Source of the DNA: Calliopsis andreniformis
Taxonomy: Eukaryota; Arthropoda; Insecta; Hymenoptera; Andrenidae
Assembly: GCF_051401765.1 (NCBI RefSeq)
Contig: NC_135064.1
Coordinates: 28,618,001-28,682,000 of the forward strand
Length of the DNA stretch: 64,000 nucleotides
Reading direction: 5' to 3'
This document shows positions 51,128 through 63,122 of the stretch, in pieces. The notes beneath the pieces are model-generated. The model saw only the letters and a list, made by a program, of their open reading frames with translations. It was not told where the DNA came from and ran no database searches. The first letter of the stretch is position 1, and every line of letters begins with the position of its first letter. The translations under genes and the position numbers were made by a program.

Positions 51128-52404
51128 TAGAATAACATTTGAAGTATAGAAAATATTGAATAGCGCAATTGTAAATTGAAAAGTAAATTTAAATTTAGAA
51201 GTACAAATGAAATCGGTCTTATTTAAAAACAGTTAACGCAAGTCTCGTCAGTTTCTCCTTATAACAATAGTCAAAGTACATATTATGAAGCTTTGAAAAA
51301 AATTTATTAAGCTTTTTTACACATATACACATCAAATAGCTCAGTTTATAGAAATGTTTTCTATCTTAAACAATTGAGACATGAAAGAAGGTAAGTGTTC
51401 AATTGAATCTAAAATTCTTCATTTAATTAAATGTATCAGATGTATTTGATGGACAAAGAGTACAAATTAGATGTATGTATAATTATATAACTGGCCGTAT
51501 ATTTTTCTACTAGATATTAAAATAAGATAAAATAAACGTAATGAAACTAATGCAAACATTTAATTATTTCGTTTGAAAGATTCATTTTTGACGATTATAC
51601 AGGTATTCTAACGATTCAGTGTCAATTTTTATCAATGAATTTTTTAGACGTACATGCGCTCTTATTATGTACTTTTCTAATGCTCAATCTTACATTTGAC
51701 GATGAATTCCTGTATGTACCTGTGATCATATACTGTTTTATATATGTACATATAATGTATATGTTTTTATAAACGTAGTATAAAGCTGTCAAACTTCCGT
51801 CTAATCCAGACCTGTTCAACCTCAGCTTTTGCATGAAGTAAGCAATAACATGCGATGCATAAGGACGGGGACAAAAGTTGTAAAAGAGTGTAGGTACTTA
51901 GATGGTACCGCAGTGTAAATGATTAGAGTTCATCGGCGTCAGTCTCTACATTCGCAGGTTCACATTTGATGTCGTGGGTCAGGTACGCGCTTGCGTACAT
52001 ACATGAGTGAGCATGGGCATGCTTACTTTTGGTTGCTCAAAGAACAACAATAAGGTTCTATGCTGTTTGCATAAGCAAACGCTTGAACAGGCCTGGTCTA
52101 TTCAATTATAGTTTAATATACATTAAGTATACCATTCTACTATCGAATTCCAAACTTTAAAAATCGTATGAAAGAATCTACCTTGTTAAAGTTTTTATGA
52201 TTTCAAGCAAGCACCTCCTTCAGAAGAAACTCTGATATGAATATATGTTTGTTGGATTCATTTGAGATTTAGATATGTTTGTAGTGATAAAAGCTAGTCG
52301 ATTCGTTTGCATTATTTAACTTATACGAAACATTTATATTTTCATGACTAGACATATGTTCTTCAAATTCAATTTCCGCTCATACGTTAACGTTCTATGC
52401 AATA

Positions 52405-52410
52405 TTTATT
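52405..52410 (-). terminator. Poly(A) signal candidate of HPS5
   Basis: TTTATT on the + strand (AATAAA on the minus strand), 18 bases past the HPS5 stop codon. A very short 3' UTR would result, so other downstream signals may also be used. Confidence 0.4.
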
Positions 52411-52427
52411 ATCAGTTATGTACATAT

Positions 52428-55400
52428 TTACAATGAAGAGTGAAGACTGCAAGTTGTAATTTTTTTTTCTATCATACAATTTACGTGATAAGCGTGACCG
52501 CAACCAAAGATTGCGATTCCATTGTTACCTAACAGAATCGGTGTTTGAAGAAACAAGGTGCAGCATGGACAAGTAGAAAATTTATTTTGATATTGCATTC
52601 CCCAGTGATGTGCTCCGTTTCCAAATACATTTTTGTCCATGGATCTACCTAAATCTTTTTCCAGAACTTCTATCAGTTGATCCCGAACCTATACAATAGA
52701 GAAAAAGATATAAAGATATAGAAATGGATGTAAAAAATATACGTGTGTGTATGTTAAGAAAATATTTTCTTAAATGAAAGTATGTACCTTCGTAGAACAC
52801 ACTGTACTGTATTCAGACAACTTAAGAGTATTTTTGTTGAAATTAATAGCATGTTTCATTCCATGCTTATGTAAAATTTTTGTAAATACGAGGGATTGAA
52901 ATATACTGAAATAAATGAAAATTGATTTGCAAGTACATATTAGAATCGAAAAGAAATTCTTTTAAAATTTACCTTTTATCAATGGGAACATTTGGTATAG
53001 CTTTTTCTAAATTTACTAATATTTCCATAGCAGTATCAGATCCTTGTTTCCTCGTAATTTCATTTATCACAGTAGTCCACTGTATTGGTATTTCATCGTT
53101 TCCAATTTTTATAGATTTACCGCAAAACAAACATTGCCCTTCATGAATTTTCTTTATGTACATTGCTGTGAGATTCCACTGTTTTTCATCCAATAAAGGT
53201 AGAATAATGGAGAGAATAATGCTATCTTTAATCTGAAGGCACTGACACAAAATATCATTCGTAAGTATATTGTGCTGCTTCACATATATCGGCAAATAAT
53301 CCCGCCACATGTAAGGTACTCCATTACATAAACCAACACACTGCTCTTTATCTTCATTTACAAATTTTTTAAGAAGAGATCTACCAATTTCTAGGAACTG
53401 TGGTTCTGTTAATTCATTCGTCAGGCAAGGCCTACTACAGGTACACCTTCTGCAGCTTTGTGCATTTATACTAATAAAAGCTACCATTATTTGATTTATT
53501 ATACGTTTATTATCAGTTGATTGGATTAAATCCGTTGAAGTGTTTTCTAGTAGAACATTAAAATAATATAACTCTGCACTTCTCAATATTTCATAAACAA
53601 AGCTTTTTACATCCGATAAAGTTTCATATGAATCTTTGATCACATTCATCCTCCAATTTATATCTACTATTACTTTTTCTAGTTCTTCTTCATGCATAGA
53701 AAGTCTAATATTTTCAAACAATGAATATACACCTCGCAAATCGTCTTGTATTTTTTGCATCGCACTTTTAATTGAGTCTAATCCTTCTTTAACTTCTAAA
53801 GTTTCTTCACTAGAAAAATTTACTATTTCTTTCGATATATTACAATTTGCATCTTCAGTTTCATTTGATTCATTTTTAGAATCAATCGAGGCTTGCGTCA
53901 ATGGTATTGTCTCTAACGTTAATTCGATTTCGGAAGAATTTTCAGTGCATTGCATAGGGGAATGAGACATAGCTTTATGCCTGAAATTCTCGTCGCTCTT
54001 AAAACCTGAATTTCCAGAATTAACAATGACAATACCTGAATGTAATTTCTTCTGATTTACTTTCGAATTAGATTCCAGATGAAGTGTTAAAGAATGTAAT
54101 AACGTGAACAATTCATCGTCTTTAATCTGCTGTAACTTATTTTCAATATTACATATAGCATCAATCTCTGTACCATCTATTAACTTTTTTAACTCTGTTT
54201 TATACACAAGACATATTTCTAAACATTCCTGATATTTTTTTCCATTATACAGTAGTAATATCAAAGTATCCAAAGAGGACAATGTTAAACAATGAAATTC
54301 CCCATTGGACGTCATCAAATATATTTTATTCTCTATACTCTCTGCCATGATTATATTTGAGAATTCATTGTTCCATAACACTATCGTTGCCGCGATAGGA
54401 TCAATTACATATAGACCACTGGAAGTATATGAAAATAAATACTTTTCTCCAATGATGAACAAATGAGAAAAGTTAATGGATTGCGGAGTCCACGTTTGTT
54501 CCAAATGTTTTAAATAAATAGATTCTCTAATATTCGACTGACATATTTTTACAGGTGCAATAGCTAATGCTTCTTTAAATTGATGAGTTTTTATCACAAC
54601 TCCATTTGCAGACACCTCCCAGAGTCTAGAGCCTGGTCGAGCACAAAATATTTGAGGTACACTTTCTAACTGTATGTTACTGTTATCCGTAGAAATAAAA
54701 TTAAAGGAACCTTTCTTATTGGTTAACCTTTCATCTTTCTGAACAACCAAAGCACTATTATTTTTTGTGAGACATGTTTTGTAAAAACAAGCACCAAATA
54801 CCCCATTACGTGCTTTATTTCCTACTTGTTTGTATTGTTCTTGTACTGTATCACATATATAACAACGTGTTAGGGTTGAAACTAGTAATAAAGGTGAAGA
54901 AAAAGATAGTTGTACAATTGCTGCATCTAAAGTCATTAAAGTACACGATGGTGCTTGAAACATACCATTGACCTAAAAAATTAAATTTCATCAAATCAAG
55001 GAGAACAGAAAAAATAATTAAAATTAATCATATCTTATGCATTTTGTAGATAAATTTAATACTTACTGTAAAAATAGATAACACCATAACAGAGATTTTA
55101 CCATTCCAATCTCCAATATATATTTCAGAACTATTATCATTCCAACAAAGGCAATTAACTTGTTCATTTATATGCTCTACTGAGATAGCTATCAACTTTG
55201 GGGAAGGTTTTAAAGCCACCAAACAAACTACTCCACGTATTGTTGTTAGAGCAACTATTCTTTCATCAGGTGATATGAGAACACAAGAAACTGCTCCTTC
55301 CTATGATGAAACAGTTTACTCTTAACGTACAGCTTTAACAATAATTCATAACACATTGGTTTGTTCTTTATTACAATAGATTGCATAAACTTTATTTACC

Positions 55401-55959
55401 GATAGAGGTATCAGTTGTAAAAAGGAACATGGTGTCCTTGAAAACAAATAAATGCTGCCACTGGTTGAACCCAGTATAATATAACTGGGAGACACATTGA
55501 AACATGTATACTGTAAAATAATAAAACATTGATATTATTTTAATCAATTCTTTCCATATTTAAAATATCACATTCTAGATATTTTTCAATAGATCTCAAC
55601 TTAAAATATTAAATTTGCAATTTTTATCGTAAGTACATGAATTAATAAGCATGAAAAACGATAGCATTTACGTGAAATGAAGATATATGTATTCAAATAT
55701 TTGTAATACTTTATACAATATTTTGTTACATAGAGTTTGATTACACTTAGAAACGTTACTTTTATTTCGAATTTCATTTTACAAAATTTTGATCATTTTC
55801 AAAAGAAACTTAATCATTGCACGTATTATATGTACATTTTAGGTTACCCTTATAGAAATGATAAAAAACTACCTTAATTCGTTGAGTCGAATTGATAGGC
55901 TTATAAAGAATAGAATTTATTTCTTCGTACTCTGACAAGATGTAAGGAAATTTCGGCAT
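52428..55959 (-). CDS. HPS5: Hermansky-Pudlak syndrome 5 homologue (pink), BLOC-2 subunit
   Basis: HPS5 is a BLOC-2 subunit that acts in traffic to lysosome-related organelles such as insect eye pigment granules; the Drosophila gene is pink. Exons in transcript order: 55959-55873, 55510-55400, 55300-55067, 54972-52973, 52905-52788 and 52688-52428, giving 936 residues from [18 protein letters not shown]. The N-terminal WD40-like propeller has [38 protein letters not shown] and [20 protein letters not shown]. The diagnostic block [20 protein letters not shown] plus HQFKEAL (around 253-280) matches human YCARPGSRMWEV and STHQFKKLL. The middle (about 450-560) is low-complexity and acidic. Near the end is a zinc-finger-like cluster: CPCC (about 890), [10 protein letters not shown] (about 914) and CSLH (about 931). 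The 2-kb central exon holds over two thirds of the protein. Confidence 0.92.
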
Positions 55960-57049
55960 AGTAGTCTACAAGATCCTTGGACGTGATATAGAAATGGTAA
56001 ATACATGAAGACACAACGGATAATAGGTTAACAACAACACGTTATAGTGAATTTCGACACGATGTAGTTATAGTCACAAGTCACATTCTTTGATTCTTGC
56101 CTTCAACTTCTCAACTATTGGCGCTCATCTATTGTACGTATGTACACACACTGATTTGTATATACATGTGTTACTGGATACAGTATGCGGTTTCTGAGCG
56201 TAAGCCAGACTTTACGTGCTTTATGAAGTTTTATGATTACTTTCCTGATTTTTATATACTGGATTGGATAGCTTGATAGCTGGATACGGTATGTGGCTTC
56301 TGATGCAAATATAATGACTACTTACTTCAGTAACTTACGCCAGTTTTCAACATACACCAGAATACCACTTACCAGTATTCGCCACCATTCACCATCTGAT
56401 CTCAGTGACCGAGTGAAGTAGGCGGTAGGCTAGTAGGTATACTAAGGTGAGACAAATATTAATTAATAACAATTGATTAAGAACAACTAGCTTATGTAAA
56501 GTATTGATTTATTACAATCGAATGATAATCTGCCTTCGTCAACACAGACATTCTACTTGTCGTGTATATATACACATATGTAATCAATAAATAAATATAT
56601 ATATGAATATAACTTAGATCAGTTTATATTTTTGACTTACTTACGTAAGTGTTATAGCAATTTTTTTTAAACTACTTGGGTAAATATATACAATGTTTGA
56701 AATTATAGGATGAACATTTAAGTAATTTCATTTTTGTACCGTTTCAACTACGAGAATTTGAAACTCTTCCTGCTTCTCTCTTTCTATCGCTCGTTCGCTC
56801 TTCTCTCTTTCAAAGATTTCTATCGAATCAAATTTCTTACATTTCATTGGACGAACGATTTCATGCGTATAGAAAGATTTATTATATAATGAACACATTT
56901 TTCTTAAAGTGGAATATAGTCGAATACAACGAACACACAATATGCGCCGACTATAGTAAGAAAAGATTCTGATCTTGTATCGTTTGCAAGTAGATACGTA
57001 TGTATGTATGTACATGTTGCATTAGTCGATTTGTTCATTATTGTTTAGT

Positions 57050-57320
57050 CTACTTTCATAGCGACGTGACTGAACGTTTCTCATCGCAACGCGCGTGCTA
57101 CCGCGAGTACGAATCTTCGCGTAATCTTTCACCGCGAAGCGGCTAATGAATGTTCACATAGTCGCAAGTTTTTTTTTACTGTTGATTGCTTCGTGACTTA
57201 TCCTCGACGGGCACAACGAAGTATGCAATGACATAAGAATAAAATGCTGCACAGACAATACCCATGTAGCGGTGCACGTTCGCGCAGCTAACGAAGACTC
57301 ATTCGCGTCGCAGTCAAAGT
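57050..57320. promoter_or_regulatory. Orphan CpG-rich island, possible promoter
   Basis: CpG-dense DNA in an AT-rich setting, including ATCGCAACGCGCGTGC, ACCGCGAGTACG, the inverted pair TTCGCG...CGCGAA and CATTCGCGTCGCAG. Comparable islands here mark the starts of Nap1, CPSF6 and others. It is 1.1 kb upstream of the HPS5 ATG, so it might be a distal HPS5 promoter or the start of an unknown transcript. Confidence 0.35.
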
Positions 57321-58825
57321 AGTCTTAAATTATCATTTAATTAATCCTCTTTTCTAAAACAATTTCAATATGCTTATCATATACTGCTTAATGGTATTTG
57401 CTTTATCTTTCAATTACTGCCTGTTTCGATGTCGACACACATTCAATTTTGAACTTGTAAAAATTAATCTTCGATAATTCTAATTTTCGTACAAAATAAT
57501 GCGTTGACAAAGCCATACAATGAAAATCAAGTAACAAATTTGTTCTATATGGACAATTCGTTAAACATGTACATTATAAACAATTTATCATTCTGTTTGT
57601 ACAAAATCAGTAAAAGTATAACGAAAATGAGTCTAAATAATGTTATGTTTTCTTGTATAAAATGTTAAATATCTATAATTTTTCAGATATCTATGCAAGA
57701 TAATTATATTCTTATTACAGCATGTTATTCGTTTATTTGATTGTGCTTGACTTTTTTAATTCCAATCATTGAAAATTTATGATCTCTCGTGCATGAGAAT
57801 TTAACAAAGATCTATACAAATAATTAAAGACAAGATTTATATTCAACGAGGATAACATTTGGCAAATGACATTCTGGTAACAGTGTCTAATCTGTTTTAA
57901 CCATTGCTATTTAATATATTATCAATACTCGTATGTTCTAGTACTCTTTAGCATCTACAGTATTTGTTGTGATTATGAAAAATTATTTGACACATTTTGT
58001 AAAAAATATAAACGAAAACAATTGGAAGAATGATTTAGTTTTGTTGCATACTTTGCTAATATTACAATACAATCAGTCATGATTAAAAATTACTTTAGAA
58101 AATCATTGTTTTTTTTTTTTACATTCAATGTACCTCAAAAGAGTAGCTATATTAATTATAGAAAATGAGCATTACATTTGTTGCACTTCCATAATGAATC
58201 GTAAATTACGTATACATGTATATACTAGTGGATGTAGTTCAAAAGCAAATGTAGTTTTCCTTACTGTATAAAATAATATTGTGTACACACTTAAATATTT
58301 TCGACATCAGATTGTTAAAAACAAGTTCCATAAAAATGTTCATAATTAATGCTACAACAATTGGACCATTTATGAATTGAAGAGAGATAATTGCGTTTGA
58401 TTCTTTTTTGTGGGATAAAAAATATGCAAAAAAACTACATCAGGAAATAGTGTTGTACAGAAAGTGCAAGATATAATTTTCCTGAGTATCGATTACCGAT
58501 TTCAGCTGATATATAATTGTGTATCGATGCTTGAATTTGAATTAGAGTTCGTACATAAGAGTGTGCGCATTTGCGACATGCATATAAACACGTCACAAAG
58601 AAGGAATATCGTTTGTTTGTATAGTCGCTAATAAAAGATAGAAAAGAAATACGTGTTAAGGTGCTTTAAAATTAATTCACACTACATATTTAAATCAACA
58701 GGATTATTATAAATTGAAATGATACCATAATATGGACACCTTCGTCTCATACCATATCGAAAATTTGTATTTTGCATAAATTGTAAGATTGAAAACAGTA
58801 AATTAGATAAAATTGTTGTGTTTAA

Positions 58826-58916
58826 TTAACTCTCGCAGTATTGGCCTATGCCCGAGTCACTTTTGACTTACACTGGTGAATCACCAGTGATTTCGGCATT
58901 GTATTGGGATGGTTAA
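58826..58916. mobile_element. TTAA-flanked hairpin element (diverged copy 2)
   Basis: It begins TTAACTCTCG (copy 1: TTAACCCTCG), has a central GAGTCACTTTTGACTT like the GGGTCAAAAATGACCC of copy 1, a perfect CACTGGTGA-A-TCACCAGTG palindrome, a GCCTATGCC/GGCATTG outer pair, and ends GGGATGGTTAA. It is 91 bases, with TTAA at both ends. Relatedness to copy 1 is by eye. Confidence 0.45.
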
Positions 58917-59552
58917 TAAAGGATAATAATACGTATAGTGTGAATCAATTAGCTCCTTACGCATCACTGTATTATTTAGTCAACAGAAAGGTATACTTTA
59001 CTTATTACTCGTGACAATGGGAACAACGATCTTTGTTGCTTGATTTCAGTAGAGACAAAAGCGATAAAAATTTCGATTTTCAATACTTTTTAGTTCATTT
59101 GTAGTGAATGATATGCATAGAACATAGTTAAAAAAAAAGTTCTAATAATGCTATACATTATTTTGTCTTTTTTAAGAATTTGTTAATTTGAACATATAGA
59201 AATTGTAAATTGTAATTTCATAGTGTGTATATTTAAAATTTGCTCCCACAGTACAACAATGTGTAAAGAAGAACTGTGAAAGCAAAACCGTAACTTCTTT
59301 GTAGCATCGTACAACGCGCGTTGTTCGAGTACACGAATTACATGAACAACAATTTAGATTCGACAGTGAACGAGATAGAAAATATATTTCGGTGACATCG
59401 AAATTCTATTAAGAACGATACGATATTGTTGCCCGCAACGCAATGAAGTATGAACACCGTCCATCTACGTAATATTTAATCTTGATAATGGATTATAATC
59501 ATCTTACGATTACACGGTGTAAGAGAATTATAAATTGTATTTTCGTCGTTAA

Positions 59553-62500
59553 TCAGTTTTCGTCCGATGATTCTGTAGAACTTTGTGGCATGGTATTGAA
59601 CCAATTTTCTCGAACGCTTGTACTCCTAAACATAAAAACTGATATGTACTAACATTGTTAATAGTTATTTATAATTCTCTATAATTTTCTCTTTATCTCG
59701 ATAATGCGATTATATCTGAACAAATGAGGAGAAAATTAGAAGAATAAAACCGGCGAAAATAAAAGCATATTCTACTTGTCCAATATGTACGATTACCTTG
59801 TCCGCTGGCGAGTACTTGTAGGCAGTGTAAGCGAAGTTCGATAGTACTGAGGCGTGGTACTTGACGTTGCTTCATCCGGTCTTCTATGTAACGTCATAGT
59901 TTCGTGAGGAGAAGTAACTAATTCGTCCTCGTTGTCTAAGTAGTAACGAGAACCGCTCGCACTCTTGCAATTCTCACATTCGCTTCTATAGTCATCGGTA
60001 TCGTCGTGAAGCGTAGGAAGAGCTTGCATACTACACGTACATGTTACCGATTCAAAACTTCCCTCTTCATTAATTCCATTAGCTACGTTTAATGGCGGCT
60101 GAAATGTATACAAATTATTGTTATAATGCATACTTAATTAAATACACATACACGTACATGTGTAGGTACACGTGACATATTAATATTAGAAAGTTGCAAT
60201 ATTAATCGATTATTATATGTATTTAATGGCATACCTTAAAATCATGTGATTTTTCGAGCTTATGATCTGAAATTTGCCTTTCATTTTGTTGTAGCCCACA
60301 GATTGACGAAGAAGCAGAAGACTGTATCCGCATGTCCTCATAAACTGTACTTGAACTGGATTTCTCCTTGGAAATTTCTTGATCCTTCATTACAGATGAG
60401 CGTTGTTGTATGGAATGCACTAAATTTCTTGACGCAACATCGGTTGACGATGATTGTAAAAATTCATTCTCGGAATGATTGTTCATAATGTCTCGTAATC
60501 TCGTACCAGAACGAGCAGTCAATGTTCTGGGTATTGTACGATGGGCAGTAACACTAGAATTCAGTAAGGTGGCAGATATTGTAAATGCGCCGGTTTGACG
60601 AGGAAGGGTGGTATGGATTTGATAATTTTTTAGAACATTGGGCTGTAAACTGGATGATACAGGCTGAGCAGGTACTTCAGAATGCTGGGTAGCAATGCTT
60701 GAGATTCCAATTGGCGTAGGCAAATTCTCATAAGTACTTGTGCCCGTGGTAAAACTTGTAGTAGAAGTTCCTACATTAACACCCGGGGATAGAGATTCGT
60801 TTTGATTTGATTGACGATAACTAGCGTATATGTTTGGATTTGAAATTGGTCTGCTCGATGTCGATATTAAACCTGAAGAGTCAACGATGCCGCTATCGCA
60901 TATCAGCGCTGATGGACTGCCACTCATTACATTTTGTGTATTTCCTACCAGCGATATGCTAGTACGACTATTGGCATTTGCCAAATAACTAGTTGGAAAA
61001 CTCAGTTGAGGAAGCACTTGTGGATTCATCGACAAAAGGGCTTGTTCTGCTCGTGCCGCTGCCACAGCTTCTTCATAAGGTGGTGGGGCTTCTCCACGTG
61101 GAAAGTAATTACTGGGTGGTTTCCATAATGGATAATTGGCTCCACATGGAATGTCATCCATAGGTACACCGTGCGATAATCCGTCCCGTTCTAAATATCC
61201 CATACTACCTAAATTTCTTTGGTCCTCTGCCAACTGTCTGTTTTGTCTTCCTGCCACGCAAACTTTTACAAGATGGTCAACATTATTGTTCTATCAGTAA
61301 AAGATATTAGCACAAAATATGTTGTAAAAGGTGAAATACCTCGTATTTTTCTCTGACGCAAGCGATGTATTAAAAAAAATAGTAGGCTCAACGACAACAC
61401 AGCCGTCACAAAACTAGCAACAGATCGCAGTCCTATATCATAATTTGCAGTAGCATCTGCTGCACTGCTGCCAATCCCATCTGTTTTATCGTTTGATATA
61501 GATGACAATGTATCGTCCAAACAAATATACTCGCAACAGATATCACCTCGTCGGGAAGATTTACAATCTTCCTATTGAATGTAAAATTACTTTTCAATCG
61601 CATACTTTGTATCATGCAAAAACAATAATAGAATGTATAAAGATAAGACAACTATTTTAGTATTTGCAATACCTCTGCAAATTTGCAAACAAATGCTTTA
61701 CACCACTTTGGATTGCCATTATCACAAACGCACAGTGTACAAGGTTCTGGACCAGGAATGTAGTATATACCACTTTCAAAAGATCGCCCCTGTTGATCTT
61801 TGCAAGTAGCGCCACTTTCTGCTCGAATAACTGTAAAACATCCAGAAAAGGTTTTAGCAAAATTTGTCTAACAATGATCTATAGTTAATCTTCTGTTTTG
61901 TTTATAGTTTTCTGCAATATTGAATTACATGTATAAAGACAATTATACTGGTTAGTTTCAAGAATACTTTAAAACTACAATTTTTGTAATAATATTAACA
62001 TGATTAGAACCAATGCACAATAGCGATATTTTGATGCACGAATTCGTTGTGATATGTTTTTCTTTGTTTTCCCAATTATAAACAACGAAAACAAACATAT
62101 GATCGCAACGAGATCGTGCATCAAAATATCGCTCGAGTGCATTGGGCCTTAGTAAAAAAAAAAAAGAAAATGCATATGCATCCGACTATATGTATATGTA
62201 TGTATGTGTACCGAGTGAAACATATGAACGAGGTAGCAGGTGAGCGGTAACGATACATGCGTCATATGCGCGTTACGTCAATCGGTCTATCCTTCTGAGT
62301 TTTCATATAAATTGTTCGCTCGATAGAAATGTTTTTGTCAAACATCAAATCCCAAGTGGAATCATTCAATGAGAAAACATTTAAAGATTGAAATCGATGT
62401 ATAACGTAAAGAATTTCTGTATGATGAAAAATGTCTAGTTTAGCCGACGAATTTTAGGCGCGTAGCTCTGAAGAACTCTAAAACGAAATTAAAAGTGGAT

Positions 62501-62732
62501 CGAAGAAAAATAATAGAATTGAAAGGTTGAACGAAATGAAATGAAATGAAATGAAATGAAATGAAATGAAATGAAATGAAATGAATGAATGAATGAATGA
62601 AAGAAAGAAGAATATTGCAAGTTAAGTGGAGAACAATGATAAACAGAAGACTTAGGTACTCGACTCACCATGGAAAAATAGAAGAAACGCGAAAACTGCA
62701 TAACCGAGAAGGTTACTGTCGCCGTATTTCAT
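59553..62732 (-). CDS. DGCR2: DGCR2/IDD-like type I membrane protein
   Basis: The vertebrate DGCR2/IDD family is a putative adhesion receptor. Exons in transcript order: 62732-62669, 61830-61673, 61571-61340, 61250-60235, 60098-59797 and 59625-59553, giving 614 residues. The signal peptide (residues 1 to about 25) is MKYGDSNLLGYAVFAFLLFF followed by HVIRA. A von Willebrand C-type cysteine module spans about 31-91 (PCTLCVCDNGNPKWC, AFVCKFAEEDC, ICCEYIC). One membrane segment spans about 124-143 and is followed by HRLRQRKIRG, nearly identical to human VHRLRQRRRERI. The cytoplasmic tail has a PPPY motif (about 207-210) for WW-domain partners, a long Ser/Thr-rich region and a C-terminal part with CTCSMQ and ECENCKSASGS. 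Unlike vertebrate DGCR2 there is no LDL-receptor class A or C-type lectin domain. The first exon joins by phase and signal-peptide logic. Confidence 0.85.
62010..62145. mobile_element. 136-base foldback element (MITE candidate)
   Basis: A long inverted repeat. CCAATGCAC (62010) pairs with GTGCATTGG (ending 62145), and just inside it AGCGATATTTTGATGCACGA pairs perfectly with TCGTGCATCAAAATATCGCT. Pairing continues imperfectly (ATTCGTTGTGATATGTTTTTCTTTG against CAAACATATGATCGCAACGAG), leaving a loop near 62080-62090. No coding capacity. It lies in the first intron of the DGCR2-like gene and would form a strong RNA hairpin. No target duplication is obvious. Confidence 0.75.
62533..62600. repeat. 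(GAAAT)10 then (ATGA)5 microsatellite
   Basis: About ten GAAAT units (62533-62583) run directly into five ATGA units, then GAAAGAAAG. On the transcribed minus strand of the DGCR2-like gene this reads as a (TTTCA)n pentanucleotide in its first intron. Confidence 0.95.
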
Positions 62733-63023
62733 TCTGCGTTCGTTATCTCATCATAATCGTAATTACTTGTCGCCATGCAACAACAAAGAGCAAAAGTTAG
62801 TAATCGTTGGACGTCTCAGAGGCTGTTCTGTATCGTCGACTGCTCGTTTTTTCTTAACATTTTTCATAACACAGTACCAGACAGCATCTTCCGTTAATAC
62901 ACCTGTATCACTGATCACGTATGCGAGAGCAACAGTTATTTTCGCACAGCTGCATATCTCTCGAAACTCTTACTCCCAAGCATTCTCGCACAGTTTGCGT
63001 CCTCTCAAATAGACACACTAATA

Positions 63024-63122
63024 TGCATTACTTGCATCTACTCGCACCTACTTGCACCTACTTTTGCATCTACTTGCACCGACTCTCGACACCCGACACC
63101 CGACACCAGACACCCGACACCA
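63024..63122. repeat. Two adjacent minisatellites
   Basis: Five diverged units of about 10 bases (TACTTGCACC, with TGCATC variants) fill 63024-63080. They are followed at about 63087 by five units of GACACC(C/A) that end in CAGGAATG. Both are upstream of the DGCR2-like start. Confidence 0.85.

Larger units (their letters stand above)
43667..52427. other. 8.8-kb region without genes; CPSF6 3' UTR on the left
   Basis: The left end is CPSF6 3' UTR, with AATAAA at 44108-44113 and another near 44395. A GC-richer block occurs at about 44565-44700. The rest is strongly AT-rich with no exon-like frame. The longest frames (47483-47770, 95 codons; 45211-45411; 46471-46659) are hydrophobic or random in look, lack family similarity and often need a non-ATG start. 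Small GC-richer patches occur near 50790-50860 and 51850-52040. It contains the TTAA hairpin element at 51043-51127. Confidence 0.5.
55960..59552. other. Region between HPS5 start and DGCR2-like 3' end
   Basis: It holds the HPS5 promoter near 56000-56120 and the DGCR2-like 3' UTR at the right. A GGATAC(A/G)GTATG(C/T)GG motif followed by TTCTGA occurs twice (about 56176 and 56283). A CpG-rich island lies at about 57050-57320 and the second TTAA element at 58826-58916. No coding exon is recognised; the frame at 56728-57015 is not convincing. Confidence 0.5.

Noticed and set aside
53636..53965. 109-codon + frame inside HPS5
   Set aside because: Complement of the low-complexity acidic region of HPS5.
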